64,000 nucleotides of DNA from Brochothrix thermosphacta DSM 20171 = FSL F6-1036 (GTDB lineage: Bacteria > Bacillota > Bacilli > Lactobacillales > Listeriaceae). The position numbers and the translations under genes were made by a program. Where the stretch lies: NCBI RefSeq assembly GCF_036884295.1, contig NZ_CP145608.1, forward strand, positions 1,302,001 through 1,366,000, read 5' to 3'. A model generated the notes under the pieces. It saw only the letters and a program-made list of their open reading frames with translations. It did no database searches and had not been told where the DNA came from. Positions 1 to 8,959 of the stretch are shown here, piece after piece; position 1 is the stretch's first letter, and each line of letters opens with the position of its first letter.

Positions 1-381
1 ACAACTGATGTAAAAGATTTGGTTACTATGAATTATGAATTTTGGATTACACGTGGTCGTGATGCTACAAATGTAAATGCTGAAGTTGAAAAACTAATTG
101 TTGAAATGTTACAACACAATTTTTCATTAGAAGATAATCAAGCAGAAGAAATAAATATAATCGATAATAGTCTGAAAAAACTAGGAAATATTGAACAGTC
201 ACTATTGATTATAAATGGTGAAAAAGACGTTTCTGATTTTTTAGCCATTGGATCTTGTATTCATAATAAAGTACTGCTTTCACAAAGAGAAGTCATTCCT
301 AATACAGCTCACTTGCCCAATTTGGAAAATAGCAATTTAGTCAGTCGATACATTACAGCATTTTTGAAAAAATCAGATTAA
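1..381 (+). CDS. C-terminal part of an alpha/beta-hydrolase (5'-truncated by window edge)
   Basis: The frame is open from the first base, so the gene starts outside the window. The last third has the pattern of an alpha/beta-hydrolase C-terminus: a hydrophobic strand followed by GEKD (Asp at about codon 76), which fits the acid of the triad, and then IPNTAHLPNLE (His at about codon 104), which fits the catalytic histidine, ending in a typical C-terminal helix. The nucleophile Ser would lie upstream and cannot be seen. Substrate unknown. A possible TTG start at 19 has no convincing ribosome site. The family call is moderately sure. Confidence 0.6.
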   Translation, partial: TTDVKDLVTMNYEFWITRGRDATNVNAEVEKLIVEMLQHNFSLEDNQAEEINIIDNSLKKLGNIEQSLLIINGEKDVSDFLAIGSCIHNKVLLSQREVIPNTAHLPNLENSNLVSRYITAFLKKSD

Positions 382-464
382 TTACAGGAGAAATTTATAC
401 GAGGAAAGCTTTGAAATATTGGGTGACGATTAAGCAGCATGTTATTTTCAATAATTAAAATACA

Positions 465-521
465 CTTAAAGAGTTATTTACTAATAATAGTGACGAGGTT
501 GAATTTGATAATATTATGTAA
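465..521 (+). pseudogene. Remnant of the 3' end of an immunity-type gene
   Basis: Eighteen codons plus stop (LKELFTNNSDEVEFDNIM) match the end of the intact small gene at 2320-2592 (LKELFANHSDEIEFGTIF). The match continues downstream through the same terminator hairpin. No 5' part of the gene is present. It is a leftover from duplication of the 3' end of the toxin/immunity module. Confidence 0.65.
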
Positions 522-562
522 ATATACGGAACGTTCTTAGAGGTTATAATGAAAACAACAAG

Positions 563-599
563 GTGAACTTATTTAATCGATAAGTTCGCTTTTATTTTT
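563..599 (+). terminator. Intrinsic terminator (copy 1)
   Basis: GTGAACTTAT and ATAAGTTCGC form a stem followed by a T-rich run. The same structure lies at 2634-2671 behind the intact immunity-like gene, so this copy came along with the duplicated segment. Confidence 0.7.
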
Positions 600-604
600 C
601 AATG

Positions 605-834
605 TTAGGATAGTTAACTTAAACTCAGTAAAGAGGATAATTATAATTGTATAATTCATGTAGAAATTTAGTTGTACAATATTTTTTTCATAAATACCCA
701 AAAGAGACACCGTGTTTGAAAAGTGGCTCTAATTTTCGTGCAATAAAATAGGAAAAGAGTGATTTAACCTTAAATCTATTAGCAATAATAATGTGTTGCA
801 ATTAATCTTGATATCTTACAATTGCATACAACTC
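605..834 (+). repeat. Duplicated recombinase-module flank (copy 1, internally deleted)
   Basis: Bases 605-643 match the sequence just before and at the start of the serine recombinase (2808-2850). Bases 648-834 match 3798-3984 with scattered differences. In this copy the two parts are fused, so the roughly 950 bp holding the recombinase and IS30-type fragment are missing. With 450-602 this gives a direct repeat on both sides of the toxin/immunity genes. Confidence 0.75.
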
Positions 835-1052
835 CTAGATGTCATAATAAAGTGCAACAAAGTAGGCTGTATTATTGTTTGAATAGGAAAATAATCACAC
901 TCTAATTCGAGTGTATTATTCCCTTTATGAAACTAAAGGAATGTTTATAATTAAAAGATATTGGTGACAAAAATGTAAGTAGGCAACTTATTTTTCATTT
1001 GTTATATTGGATTTAATTACTAGTAATTAATTCAAATATAAGGATGGTGTCT

Positions 1053-1844
1053 ATGAACAAGCTATTTAAAATGTCAATCATTACAACCATGGCGTTATTT
1101 ACGGGATTGAGTACTATTATTCCTGAAAAATCTGTTTCAGCATCTACAACAGAAAGTAATACTACTGTTTCGCTATGGGATATCGAAGACGGTAATAATA
1201 TTCGTTATGATGAAAAAGAAACACATCCAGAGGTTAAATTAACAACCGATGAATTGATTATTCAAGGGAAATCATATACAGCTTCTCAACTCATTGCTCT
1301 CTTAGAGACATCAACGGAAATAAATGGAACCAGTAGTAATGGGAGACAAAAAAGATTTGCTCCAGCTGCGGCTATCTATTTTATACCTGGAGTGGGTCAA
1401 GTAGCTTTAGCTGCTACAGGTGTTATCGCTATTGGTGGTGTTACCATTGGTGCCGGACATTGGGCATATAAAACGATTAAAAAATACTTTGCTAAAAAAG
1501 GAAAAAAAACTGCAAAGAAAAAAAAGAGTGTGAAAAATACACCTGCTAAACTCTATAATACTGCCAAGAAAAAGGGTATTAAAGTTAAAAATAGACATAC
1601 AACTATAAAGGTTACTAAGAAAAATAGGTCTTTACCTTCTAGAGTATCTAAATCTTATTCGTCTAAAGACCTTATAAAAAATGGTAAGCTTGATATACGA
1701 AGATATTACGGGAAAAATGGTAAAGCAGAAGTAGATATTCATTATACAAATCATGGCAATGCTAAAAAACACCCTAAAGTTCCACACCGTCATGGTTGGC
1801 ATAATGTAAACGGAAAATGGACGAAAAAAAATACTTGGTATTAG
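1053..1844 (+). CDS. Secreted polymorphic-toxin-like protein
   Basis: 263 aa from ATG 1053, chosen because AAGGATGG lies 5-8 bases before it; the ATG at 1044 lies inside that site. Residues 1-30 form a signal peptide with likely cleavage after SVSA. A middle segment has a dibasic RQKR followed by an Ala/Gly-rich hydrophobic stretch, then a very Lys-rich linker. The C-terminus carries a His-rich block (DIHYTNHG...HP..PHRHGWH) of the kind seen at the tips of Gram-positive polymorphic toxins, where such residues often bind metal in nuclease-like domains. Two small immunity-like genes and an orphan tip follow, which supports a toxin role. Enzyme activity is not established. Confidence 0.6.
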   Translation: MNKLFKMSIITTMALFTGLSTIIPEKSVSASTTESNTTVSLWDIEDGNNIRYDEKETHPEVKLTTDELIIQGKSYTASQLIALLETSTEINGTSSNGRQKRFAPAAAIYFIPGVGQVALAATGVIAIGGVTIGAGHWAYKTIKKYFAKKGKKTAKKKKSVKNTPAKLYNTAKKKGIKVKNRHTTIKVTKKNRSLPSRVSKSYSSKDLIKNGKLDIRRYYGKNGKAEVDIHYTNHGNAKKHPKVPHRHGWHNVNGKWTKKNTWY

Positions 1845-1865
1845 TAACAGAAAGGATGAAAAAGA

Positions 1866-2096
1866 ATGGATCAAAACACATGGAAAAAATTCCAAGAAGC
1901 AATAGAAGAAGGTCAAGAAATAAGTTTTGATTACAAAAATGAAGAATGGTGGATTAGTAGAGTAGAAGAGGAACGCAGTTTTTTATTGACACGTTCTTCA
2001 GATAGTTATACTCAATCTTTTGCAACTGCAGAGGAGCTTTATAAAAAAGGTATTATTGATGGGGAAAAGTTTATAAACAGGGTTAAAGATTTATAA
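1866..2096 (+). CDS. Small acidic protein, putative immunity protein
   Basis: 76 aa with an AAAGGATG ribosome site, 21 bp behind the toxin-like gene on the same strand. The core (FQEAIEEGQEISFDYKNEEWWISR) resembles the N-terminal core of the protein at 2320-2592, so the two are relatives. No signal peptide or membrane segment, so it should be cytoplasmic. Position directly after a toxin-like gene and small acidic character suggest cognate immunity; this is inferred from context. Confidence 0.55.
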   Translation: MDQNTWKKFQEAIEEGQEISFDYKNEEWWISRVEEERSFLLTRSSDSYTQSFATAEELYKKGIIDGEKFINRVKDL

Positions 2097-2169
2097 AAAT
2101 GAATACAGTATATTTGGGAGTGTGACTTACCAATATAAGGATTTTTTTCTAAAAATCCAATTAAAATGA

Positions 2170-2304
2170 AATAGATACTATGATGGTAAAGTGAATGCCT
2201 CGATGGATATTGACTATCGTCATTCACTAAGTAGACATGAGAAAAAATATGTTAAACTTCCGCACAGACACTATTGGAAAAATGGAAAACGTTCACTTCA
2301 CTAA
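2170..2304 (+). pseudogene. Orphan toxin C-terminal tip
   Basis: An open stretch without a usable start encodes RYYDGKVNASMDIDYRHS, then LPHRHYWKNGKRSLH and a stop. It lines up with the end of the toxin-like protein at 1053-1844 (RRYYGKNGKAEVDIHYTNH ... VPHRHGWHNVNG). It is headed by a stop at 2167, so it is not a complete gene. It sits 15 bp before its own putative immunity gene, the arrangement expected of a silent polymorphic-toxin cassette. Confidence 0.65.
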
Positions 2305-2319
2305 ATAGGAGGGTTTATC

Positions 2320-2592
2320 ATGGATGATAATTTTTATTCAAGTAAGGCATCATTTGAGCTGCTTATGCAGCTTTTAGAAATTGGGCATGAAATTGAATTT
2401 ACGTACAAAGATAAGGAATATTTCATTGGAAACTTTAGAGATGGAAGGTCTTTGATATTAGATTCAGAAGAATTATTTAGATATAAAGATGATAACTATA
2501 AATTTGTTGAAATGGCTAAAATTGATGGTATCACTCTTAAAGAATTATTTGCAAATCATAGTGACGAGATCGAATTTGGAACTATCTTCTAA
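2320..2592 (+). CDS. Small acidic protein, putative immunity protein 2
   Basis: 90 aa with a good ribosome site (AGGAGGG). Core FELLMQLLEIGHEIEFTYKDKEYFIGNF is related to the protein at 1866-2096. No membrane segment or signal peptide. It follows the orphan toxin tip, so it probably protects against that tip's toxin variant. The 3' end and terminator are duplicated at 465-599. Function is inferred from context. Confidence 0.55.
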   Translation: MDDNFYSSKASFELLMQLLEIGHEIEFTYKDKEYFIGNFRDGRSLILDSEELFRYKDDNYKFVEMAKIDGITLKELFANHSDEIEFGTIF

Positions 2593-2633
2593 ATATACGA
2601 AACATTCTTAGACGTTATAATGAAAACAACAAG

Positions 2634-2671
2634 GCGAACTTATCTAAATGGATAAGTTCGCTTTTATTTTT
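2634..2671 (+). terminator. Intrinsic terminator (copy 2)
   Basis: GCGAACTTATC pairs with GATAAGTTCGC across a short loop, followed by a T-rich run. It closes the toxin/immunity operon and is duplicated at 563-599. Confidence 0.8.
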
Positions 2672-2844
2672 CAATGATTACCAAAACCTAAGGTTTATGT
2701 AACGACTGTTTTGAGAAATCAGAAGGTTAGTATAACAGGCTTATCAAATTACAATAAATCATTATAAATATCTTTATACTAAATCTCTTGCAAAAAGAAA
2801 AGGAAATTAGGATAATTAACTTAAACTCAGTAAGGAGGATAATT

Positions 2845-3368
2845 ATGATTATTGGTTATGCACGAGTATCTAAAGATGAACAAAATTTAGATCGCCAGAT
2901 CAATCAATTAAATGACTATGGCGTTGAAAAATAATTCATGAAAAATATACTGGAACAAAAAAGCAAAGACCAGGCATGGATCAATTGATCCGGATAATTC
3001 GTCCCGAAGATACGGTTGTTGTAGAAAGTATTTCAAGATTAGGTAGAAATACTTTGGATATACTATTGTTTATTCAGCAATTAGACCACGATAACATTGC
3101 ATTTATTTCTTTAAAGGAAAATATAGATACATCAACATCTACAGGTAAAGCAATGCTTCAAATGATGAGTGTGATTGCTGAACTAGAACGAAACCTATTA
3201 GCAGAGCGTGTTAAAGAAGGCATTGCAGCAAGTCGTCGTGGTACTGCTATCGGACGACCAAAAGTAGAACGTAGTAAATTGAATATGGCCATGCGACTGT
3301 ATAATAGTGGTGACTATTCGGTCAAAGAGATTACAGAATCTTCAAAAATTTCTCAAGGCATTGTATAG
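2845..3368 (+). pseudogene. Serine recombinase (resolvase/invertase), frameshifted
   Basis: ATG 2845 with RBS AAGGAGG opens a typical resolvase N-terminus (MIIGYARVSKDEQNLDRQ, with the catalytic Ser). It hits a TAA near 2931; a one-base loss in the A run there explains this, because the next frame continues IIHEKYTGTKKQRPGMDQL and then DTVVVESISRLGRN with the conserved arginine region. A C-terminal helix-turn-helix begins but stops at 3368, short of the usual end, where IS30-type sequence starts. As it stands the gene is broken. It would act in site-specific recombination. Confidence 0.8.
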
Positions 3369-3370
3369 CT

Positions 3371-3787
3371 ACATTTATTGAGCGTAAGACACGACAATAT
3401 GTTGCTATAAAAATACTTAAACAAGATAGTTTTAGTATTTTGAATGCTATGAAAGAATTAATTCAACGTTATCCTAAAGGAACAGTCAAATCCATTACGT
3501 GTAATCGTGGTGTAGAATTTGTTCATCAATTTAATGTTCATTTAATTGAGAGTAGCTTTGGTATCAAAATTTATTACGCTAATCCTTATTCACCACATGA
3601 AAGAGGCGCTAATGAGTATCACAATGGATTATTAAGAGAATATTATCCAAAACCGACAGCATTTAATAAAGTGTCCCAAAATCAACTAGATGAGTCTGTT
3701 AAATCAATAAATACACGACCAAGAAAAATATTGAAATAGAAATCTGCGATTCTTCGGTTTGATAGAGAATGTTTAACACTAAGATAA
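3371..3787 (+). pseudogene. IS30-family transposase fragment
   Basis: The reading frame carries the C-terminal half of an IS30-type DDE transposase: TFIERKTRQYVAIKIL, then SITCNRGVEF, IYYANPYSPHERGANEYHNGLLREYYPK, and INTRPRKIL. The second catalytic Asp seems replaced (CNRG where DRG or DNG is usual), and a TAG at 3737 replaces an expected Trp codon before KSAILRF. There is no N-terminal half. It directly abuts the truncated recombinase, so it may be the scar of an old insertion there. Confidence 0.7.
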
Positions 3788-3797
3788 GCTATTGAAA

Positions 3798-3984
3798 GTA
3801 TAATTCATGTAGAAATTTAGTTGTACAATATTTTTTTCATAAATACCCACAAGAGACACCGTGTTTGAAAAGTGACTCTAATTTTCATGCAATATCATAG
3901 GAAAAGAGTGATTTAAGCTTAAATCTATTAGAAATAATAATGTGTTGCAATTAATCTTGATATCTGCCATTCACATACAACTTC
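3798..3984 (+). repeat. Duplicated recombinase-module flank (copy 2)
   Basis: About 187 bp matching 648-834 with scattered single-base changes. Together with 2534-2677 (matching 450-602) it marks the right-hand border of a duplicated unit around the toxin/immunity genes. No coding capacity. Confidence 0.8.
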
Positions 3985-4742
3985 CGATAATATATATTAT
4001 GTAAACTAGAATTAATATTTAAGTTTTATCTTTTGTTTATTATGTTAATATATCATTTTCAGCCTCTCTTCATGACTTTTTGCACCAAACTTTCTAAGCG
4101 AGTTTTAACTCACTGTTTTTCTGATTATTGCAGGATATTTTATGCGTTACTTAACTTAACAGCTATCACAGTAAATCTAATACTGATGTCTGTTGTTAAA
4201 TTGAAAATTGTGATCCATAATAGATATTTTTTATCTAAGCAAATTAATCCGCTAAAACATTTTAACTGATTAGATGTAAAAGCTTTAAATGTACTTAAAT
4301 ATAGCATAACTGTCATATGAGACTGATTATTCAAATGATGAGATAAATACAGGATAAACATATTTTATTGATGTTGTATAACTGTGTGACAACGATAACT
4401 TTACGTTTGTGTTGTTATTATAATAATGTCAGTCTCAGAAGCTTTGTGTGCGCTTTTATTGATGATAAGTCCAACAGACCATTTTTATCACAAAAGCTTA
4501 TGTATGCCAATTTCAAATGCTTATAACATCTTTGAAAATACATCTGAACAATGCATATATTTTAAACGGTATTAATTTACTCCATAGATGGATATGCTTA
4601 AATGCTATCTTATAAAAAATAGCATTATTTTGTAGTAAATAGATAGTTGGTATTGATTATTTAACCATTATCATATACTATGGAGTTGGAGTTATATCAG
4701 TAAATAGCTATTTAATAACAAACCTATGAAGGAGTGGATTTT
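3985..4742. other. AT-rich intergenic region before cycA
   Basis: I see no convincing gene. An open frame at 4033-4269 lacks a ribosome site and has no protein-like character. A hairpin AATGCTAT...ATAGCATT with a T-rich tail lies near 4601-4632. The cycA promoter is probably in the last 100 bp, but I cannot place a clear pair of boxes. Confidence 0.4.
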
Positions 4743-6122
4743 ATGAGTGAGCCCGAACAAAAACTTGAACGAAATTTGAGTAACCGTCATGTGCAGTTAA
4801 TCGCAATTGGAGGTGCAATTGGTACAGGTCTCTTTTTAGGGGCTGGAAAAACAATTCATCTCGCCGGGCCTTCTCTTCTACTTGTTTATTTAATTGTTGG
4901 TATCGTTGTTTTTTTCATGATGCGAGCATTAGGTGAATTACTACTTTCCAACACAGAATTTGGTTCTTTTGCAGATATTGCGAATGAATATATCGGTCCA
5001 TGGGCAGGTTTTTTTGTTGGTTGGACATATTGGTTATGTTGGATTGTGACAGGTATGGCAGAAATAACAGCTGTCGCAACCTATGTTGGTTTTTGGTTTC
5101 CTGATTTTCCCAACTGGATTTCCGCTTTGTTCTGTGTAGTCTTTTTGGTATTACTTAATTCGTTAACCGTTAAAGCATTTGGAGAAATTGAGTTTTGGTT
5201 CGCAATAATAAAAATTGTCACAATATTAGGACTAATTATTGTTGGTTTTGTGCTTATTTTCAACAAATTCCAATCAACACCTACAGCAACAGCATCAATT
5301 TCAAATCTTTGGCAACATGGTGGGTTCTTCCCTACTGGAATTTCTGGCTTCCTCCTCGCCTTTCAGATGGCAGTTTTCTCGTTTGTTGGGGTTGAATTAA
5401 TCGGAGTAACAGCAGCAGAAACAAAAGACCCAGAAAAAACTATTCCAAAAGCAATTAATCAAATACCTTTACGTATTGTGTTGTTTTATGTGGGTTCATT
5501 ATTTGTTATTATGTCTATTATTCCTTGGAATCAAATTGATCCAGAAAAAAGTCCTTTTGTTACCCTCTTTCTTTATGCAGGTATTCCAGCGGCCGTTGCA
5601 ATCATCAACTTTGTTGTGTTAACAGCAGCTGCATCGTCTTGTAATTCAGGGATATTCTCAACAAGTCGGATGTTATATGGTTTAGCTAATCATAAACGTG
5701 CACCCAAAATTTTCCGCAAGTTAAACAGCCGCAACATTCCTGGTGCGAGTCTTTACTTCTCAAGTGCCGTTTTATTAATTGGAGTGTTATTAAACTACTT
5801 TATTAAAAATGCAATCACAGTTTTTACGATTGTAACAAGTATTTCATCATTGTTATTCATCTTTATCTGGTCAATGATTGTTATCTCGTTCGTCCGTTAC
5901 CGTAAGTCTAATAAAGAATTAGCAGCTAAAAGCATCTTCAAAATGCCTGGTGCATCATTTATGCCTGCCTTTATGTTAATTTTCTTTGCAGGCGTGCTAG
6001 TAATGCTAGCCATTGCACCTGATACACGTATATCGCTGATTTGTGGTGCTGTATGGTTCCTACTGCTGTTTGTTATTTATAGAGTCTTTAACAAAAATGA
6101 GCTAAAGAAGGGTGAGAATTAA
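4743..6122 (+). CDS. cycA: Amino acid permease, CycA-like (D-alanine/D-serine/glycine type)
   Basis: 459 aa. ATG 4743 is preferred over an upstream GTG at 4734 because AAGGAG lies 8 bases before it. It starts with the hallmark of amino acid/polyamine/cation permeases ([24 protein letters not shown]) and shows about 12 hydrophobic segments; the motif with [24 protein letters not shown] is also typical. It imports small neutral amino acids by proton symport at the cell membrane. The alanine dehydrogenase gene follows after 2 bp, so the pair likely takes up and breaks down alanine. Exact substrate is inferred from family and context. Confidence 0.85.
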   Translation: MSEPEQKLERNLSNRHVQLIAIGGAIGTGLFLGAGKTIHLAGPSLLLVYLIVGIVVFFMMRALGELLLSNTEFGSFADIANEYIGPWAGFFVGWTYWLCWIVTGMAEITAVATYVGFWFPDFPNWISALFCVVFLVLLNSLTVKAFGEIEFWFAIIKIVTILGLIIVGFVLIFNKFQSTPTATASISNLWQHGGFFPTGISGFLLAFQMAVFSFVGVELIGVTAAETKDPEKTIPKAINQIPLRIVLFYVGSLFVIMSIIPWNQIDPEKSPFVTLFLYAGIPAAVAIINFVVLTAAASSCNSGIFSTSRMLYGLANHKRAPKIFRKLNSRNIPGASLYFSSAVLLIGVLLNYFIKNAITVFTIVTSISSLLFIFIWSMIVISFVRYRKSNKELAAKSIFKMPGASFMPAFMLIFFAGVLVMLAIAPDTRISLICGAVWFLLLFVIYRVFNKNELKKGEN

Positions 6123-6124
6123 AA

Positions 6125-7240
6125 ATGAAAATTGGTATTCCAAAAGAAATTAAAAACAATGAAAATCGTGTCGGTATTACACCAGCAGGCGTAAAAAGTT
6201 TTGTAAAAAGTGGCCATGATGTGGTGATTGAAAAAGCAGCTGGAATCGGTTCACATATCACTGATGAGCAGTATCGTTTAGCTGGTGCAACAGTGGTTGA
6301 CACAGCGGCTGAAGTTTGGTCAGCTGAAATGGTCATTAAAGTGAAAGAACCCCTTGAGTCAGAGTATCAATACTTTTATGAAGGTTTGCTACTCTTTACC
6401 TACCTTCACCTGGCAGCTGAACGTAATTTAACGCGTGCTCTTATTGAAAAAGGTGTGACAGCTGTTGCTTATGAAACAATTCAATTAGAAAATGGTTCGT
6501 TACCGCTACTTGTTCCTATGAGTGAAATTGCTGGACGTATGTCAATCCAAATTGGTGCACAATTCCTTGAAAATACTCATTCAGGCAAAGGTATTCTACT
6601 TTCAGGTGTTCCAGGAGTGAGACGTGGGAATGTTGTTATCATCGGTGGTGGTTCTGCGGGTACAAACGCAGCACGTATTGCTGTTGGTATGGGAGCGAAT
6701 GTTACAATCCTCGATATTAGTGCAGCCCGCCTTGCACAAATTGATGAACAATTTGGCAATTCACTTTCAACTTTGATTTCGGATTCTTATCACATTGAAG
6801 AAGCTGTTGCAAAAGCTGATTTAGTTATTGGGGCCGTGTTAATACCTGGATCAAAAGCACCAAAACTTGTATCAGAAGAAATGGTGAAACAAATGTCACC
6901 TGGTTCAGTCCTGGTTGATATTGCGATTGATCAAGGTGGTATTTTTGAAACCTCAGATCATATCACAACACATGATGATCCGATTTATATTAAACATGGT
7001 GTTGTGCATTATGCAGTGGCTAATATGCCAGGAGCTGTAGCTCAAACAGCAACATATGCGTTGACAAACGTAACAATTCCTTATGCATTACGTATTGCGA
7101 ATCAAGGATTAGCAGAATTATGCGAAACAAACAGTGATGTTTTAGCAGGTATTAATACAATTAACGGTAATGTTACTTATAAAGCCGTAGCAGATGCCCA
7201 CCTACTACCTTATGTTGAAGCAGGAACACAACTTTACTAA
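6125..7240 (+). CDS. ald: Alanine dehydrogenase
   Basis: 371 aa, the usual length. Catalyses NAD-dependent conversion of L-alanine to pyruvate and ammonia. Seen in sequence: N-terminal [23 protein letters not shown], the MVIKVKEP segment with the substrate Lys, and a Rossmann motif [18 protein letters not shown] near residue 175. The [16 protein letters not shown] segment is also characteristic. The ribosome site (AAGAAGGGTGAG) lies inside the end of cycA, so the two genes are translationally close and form an operon. Confidence 0.95.
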   Translation: MKIGIPKEIKNNENRVGITPAGVKSFVKSGHDVVIEKAAGIGSHITDEQYRLAGATVVDTAAEVWSAEMVIKVKEPLESEYQYFYEGLLLFTYLHLAAERNLTRALIEKGVTAVAYETIQLENGSLPLLVPMSEIAGRMSIQIGAQFLENTHSGKGILLSGVPGVRRGNVVIIGGGSAGTNAARIAVGMGANVTILDISAARLAQIDEQFGNSLSTLISDSYHIEEAVAKADLVIGAVLIPGSKAPKLVSEEMVKQMSPGSVLVDIAIDQGGIFETSDHITTHDDPIYIKHGVVHYAVANMPGAVAQTATYALTNVTIPYALRIANQGLAELCETNSDVLAGINTINGNVTYKAVADAHLLPYVEAGTQLY

Positions 7241-7241
7241 T

Positions 7242-7468
7242 ATCGTAGCGAATTTATGAGCTTACGAGATTAGTATGGGACGGAGCGACAGCGAGTACCA
7301 ATCCTTTTGTTAAAATCGTAGCGAATTTATGAGCTTACGATAGTAGGTATAGGTGCTGAAATCGTAGCGAATTTATGAGCTTACGAGATTAGTATGGGTG
7401 ATGACCTTGTTGCGAAGAAATGAGCTTACAAAGACATTATGGGACGGAGCGACAGCGAGTACCAATCC
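7242..7468 (+). repeat. Dispersed palindromic repeat cluster
   Basis: Three tandem copies begin TCGTAGCGAATTTATGAGC (7243, 7316, 7362). Copies 1 and 3 end with GGGACGGAGCGACAGCGAG and ACCAATCC; copy 3 has an extra block (TTGCGAAGAAATGAGCTTAC). Each core can fold (GTAGCGAAT against ATGAGCTTAC). The same modules occur in reverse orientation at 61403-61535. It looks like a REP-type intergenic repeat after ald. Confidence 0.8.
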
Positions 7469-7553
7469 ACAGGAAATTCTTTAGTGTTCATTTATTAATA
7501 ACATAGTTTACTACCCCTTTGTTAGCGTCTTATAAGGATATTATTATCAATTC

Positions 7554-7581
7554 AGTCACACTTTGTGTGGCTTTTTTTTTG
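7554..7581 (+). terminator. Intrinsic terminator, probably for cycA-ald
   Basis: AGTCACAC, loop TTT, GTGTGGCT, then nine T. It is the first clear terminator after ald, with the repeat cluster between. Confidence 0.75.
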
Positions 7582-7670
7582 TAAAAAAATAGGCATCAGT
7601 GAAAATGCACCATTACCTTGGATGATATAGTTTATTCGAGACAGAGTGAAAGGTTATTATTGTTTCCATC

Positions 7671-7717
7671 AAAAAACCACATAAGAGTTAGGTTGTCGCC
7701 CTAGCTTTTATGTGGTT
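7671..7717 (-). terminator. Intrinsic terminator of the small gene at 7735
   Basis: Read on the minus strand, AACCACATAAAAGCTAGGG and its partner form a long stem followed by six T. It directly follows the 26-codon gene. Confidence 0.75.
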
Positions 7718-7734
7718 GCATAATTTAAATAATT

Positions 7735-7815
7735 TTAGTTTTCAGAGGGCATAATCCAATAAATGACGACTGCCATCGCGACTACTAAAACAGTAATACT
7801 ACTAATCAATGTCAT
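7735..7815 (-). CDS. 26-aa hydrophobic peptide
   Basis: ATG 7815 with GGGAG spaced 9 bases upstream opens a 26-codon frame: MTLISSITVLVVAMAVVIYW followed by IMPSEN. It is one membrane segment with a short polar tail. A strong terminator follows within 20 bp, giving a complete transcription unit. I do not recognise the family. Small single-span peptides may be accessory subunits of membrane complexes or type I toxins; nothing here decides between these. Likely real because RBS, frame and terminator agree. Confidence 0.5.
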   Translation of the reverse strand: MTLISSITVLVVAMAVVIYWIMPSEN

Positions 7816-7930
7816 TTTAATTATCTCCCAACGTGATTAATTTATCCTATTTAATAGTTCTACACTATTACAATAACATATTTCACGTTGTTTTAATATA
7901 GTAATTTCTAAATTTGTCAAATAATAAGGG

Positions 7931-8854
7931 TCAGACTTCTACTTCTTCCCCTAATATTTTCACTTCTGGTTCAAGTTTCACATTATAATTTTGATGAATT
8001 ACTTTTTGAACGTGCGCTATCAAATCAATATAATCTGTGGCAGTTCCTTGGTTGATATTCACCATAAAACCGGCATGTTTTAATGAGACTTGAACGCCAC
8101 CAATAGTATGACCTTGTAACCCTGCTTCTTGAATCATCGGACCAACAAAACGTCCTTCTGGTCGCTTGAAAACACTACCGCATGAAGGGTATTCTAAGGG
8201 TTGACGTGATTCGCGTTGCTCGGTAAAATTCGCCATTTTAGCAGCAATCGTTTCTTCAGCATCAGGTGTTAATAAAAAATCAGCCTCTAGGACAATATAG
8301 TTTTTATCAGCGATAATACTATGGCGATACGACGCCCCTTCTTCTAGTGTTTGACGATCCAATTCAATTAGTTCGCCACTTGCTGTTAAAACGAGCGCGC
8401 GGTTTAATACGTCTTTGGTTTCGCCACCGTAGGCACCAGCATTCATGTATAGAGCACCACCAACGCTTCCAGGGATTCCACAAGCAAACTCTAATCCTGC
8501 TAGGCTTAATTTATGCGCTTCACGTGATACATCGATGATAGCGGCTCCTGTTTGAGCTGTGAGCGTATTGTTTTTATAAGTTATTTCTGTCAGATTCATA
8601 AGGTATAACACAATGCCGCGGATACCACCGTCACGAATGATTAGATTAGATCCATTACCTAAAACCATTAGAGGGATATCGTTTTTATAAGCATAAGTCA
8701 CGACGATTTGTGCTTCTTCTATCGTCTGTGGAACAGCAAAAACATCTGCAGGTCCACCCGTTTTTGTATAGGTGTATTTATTCAAAGGTTCATTTGTTTT
8801 AACGAGAAGTGAATGGCTTAAGTCTTGTAGTTCTGTTGCTATTTTGTTAATCAT
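7931..8854 (-). CDS. murB: UDP-N-acetylenolpyruvoylglucosamine reductase
   Basis: 307 aa. Makes UDP-MurNAc by NADPH-dependent reduction in early peptidoglycan synthesis, in the cytoplasm with FAD. Seen: NKYTYTKTGGPADVFAVP at the start of the FAD domain, GNGSNLIIRDGGIRGIV, GLEFACGIPGSVGGALYMNAGAYGG, and the YPSCGSVFKRP loop with the proton-donating Ser. Length and lack of the insertion found in E. coli MurB fit the type II enzymes of Bacilli. Monocistronic by appearance. Confidence 0.95.
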   Translation of the reverse strand: MINKIATELQDLSHSLLVKTNEPLNKYTYTKTGGPADVFAVPQTIEEAQIVVTYAYKNDIPLMVLGNGSNLIIRDGGIRGIVLYLMNLTEITYKNNTLTAQTGAAIIDVSREAHKLSLAGLEFACGIPGSVGGALYMNAGAYGGETKDVLNRALVLTASGELIELDRQTLEEGASYRHSIIADKNYIVLEADFLLTPDAEETIAAKMANFTEQRESRQPLEYPSCGSVFKRPEGRFVGPMIQEAGLQGHTIGGVQVSLKHAGFMVNINQGTATDYIDLIAHVQKVIHQNYNVKLEPEVKILGEEVEV

Positions 8855-8909
8855 AATTTACGCCTGCCTTTATCCAAATAATTAGTGTTACATTACAATA
8901 GTGTACCAT

Positions 8910-8947
8910 AAAAAAAGACGTTTTAAACCAGATTCTGGTTAAACGTC
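8910..8947 (-). terminator. Intrinsic terminator
   Basis: On the minus strand GACGTTTAACCAG pairs with CTGGTTTAAAACGTC, then seven T. It ends the gene at 8960-9787. Confidence 0.8.
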
Positions 8948-8959
8948 TCCTGATAATTA

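Noticed and set aside
4033-4269. 78-codon open frame between the IS30-type remnant and cycA
   Set aside because: No ribosome site, low-complexity AT-driven composition, and no recognisable protein pattern.
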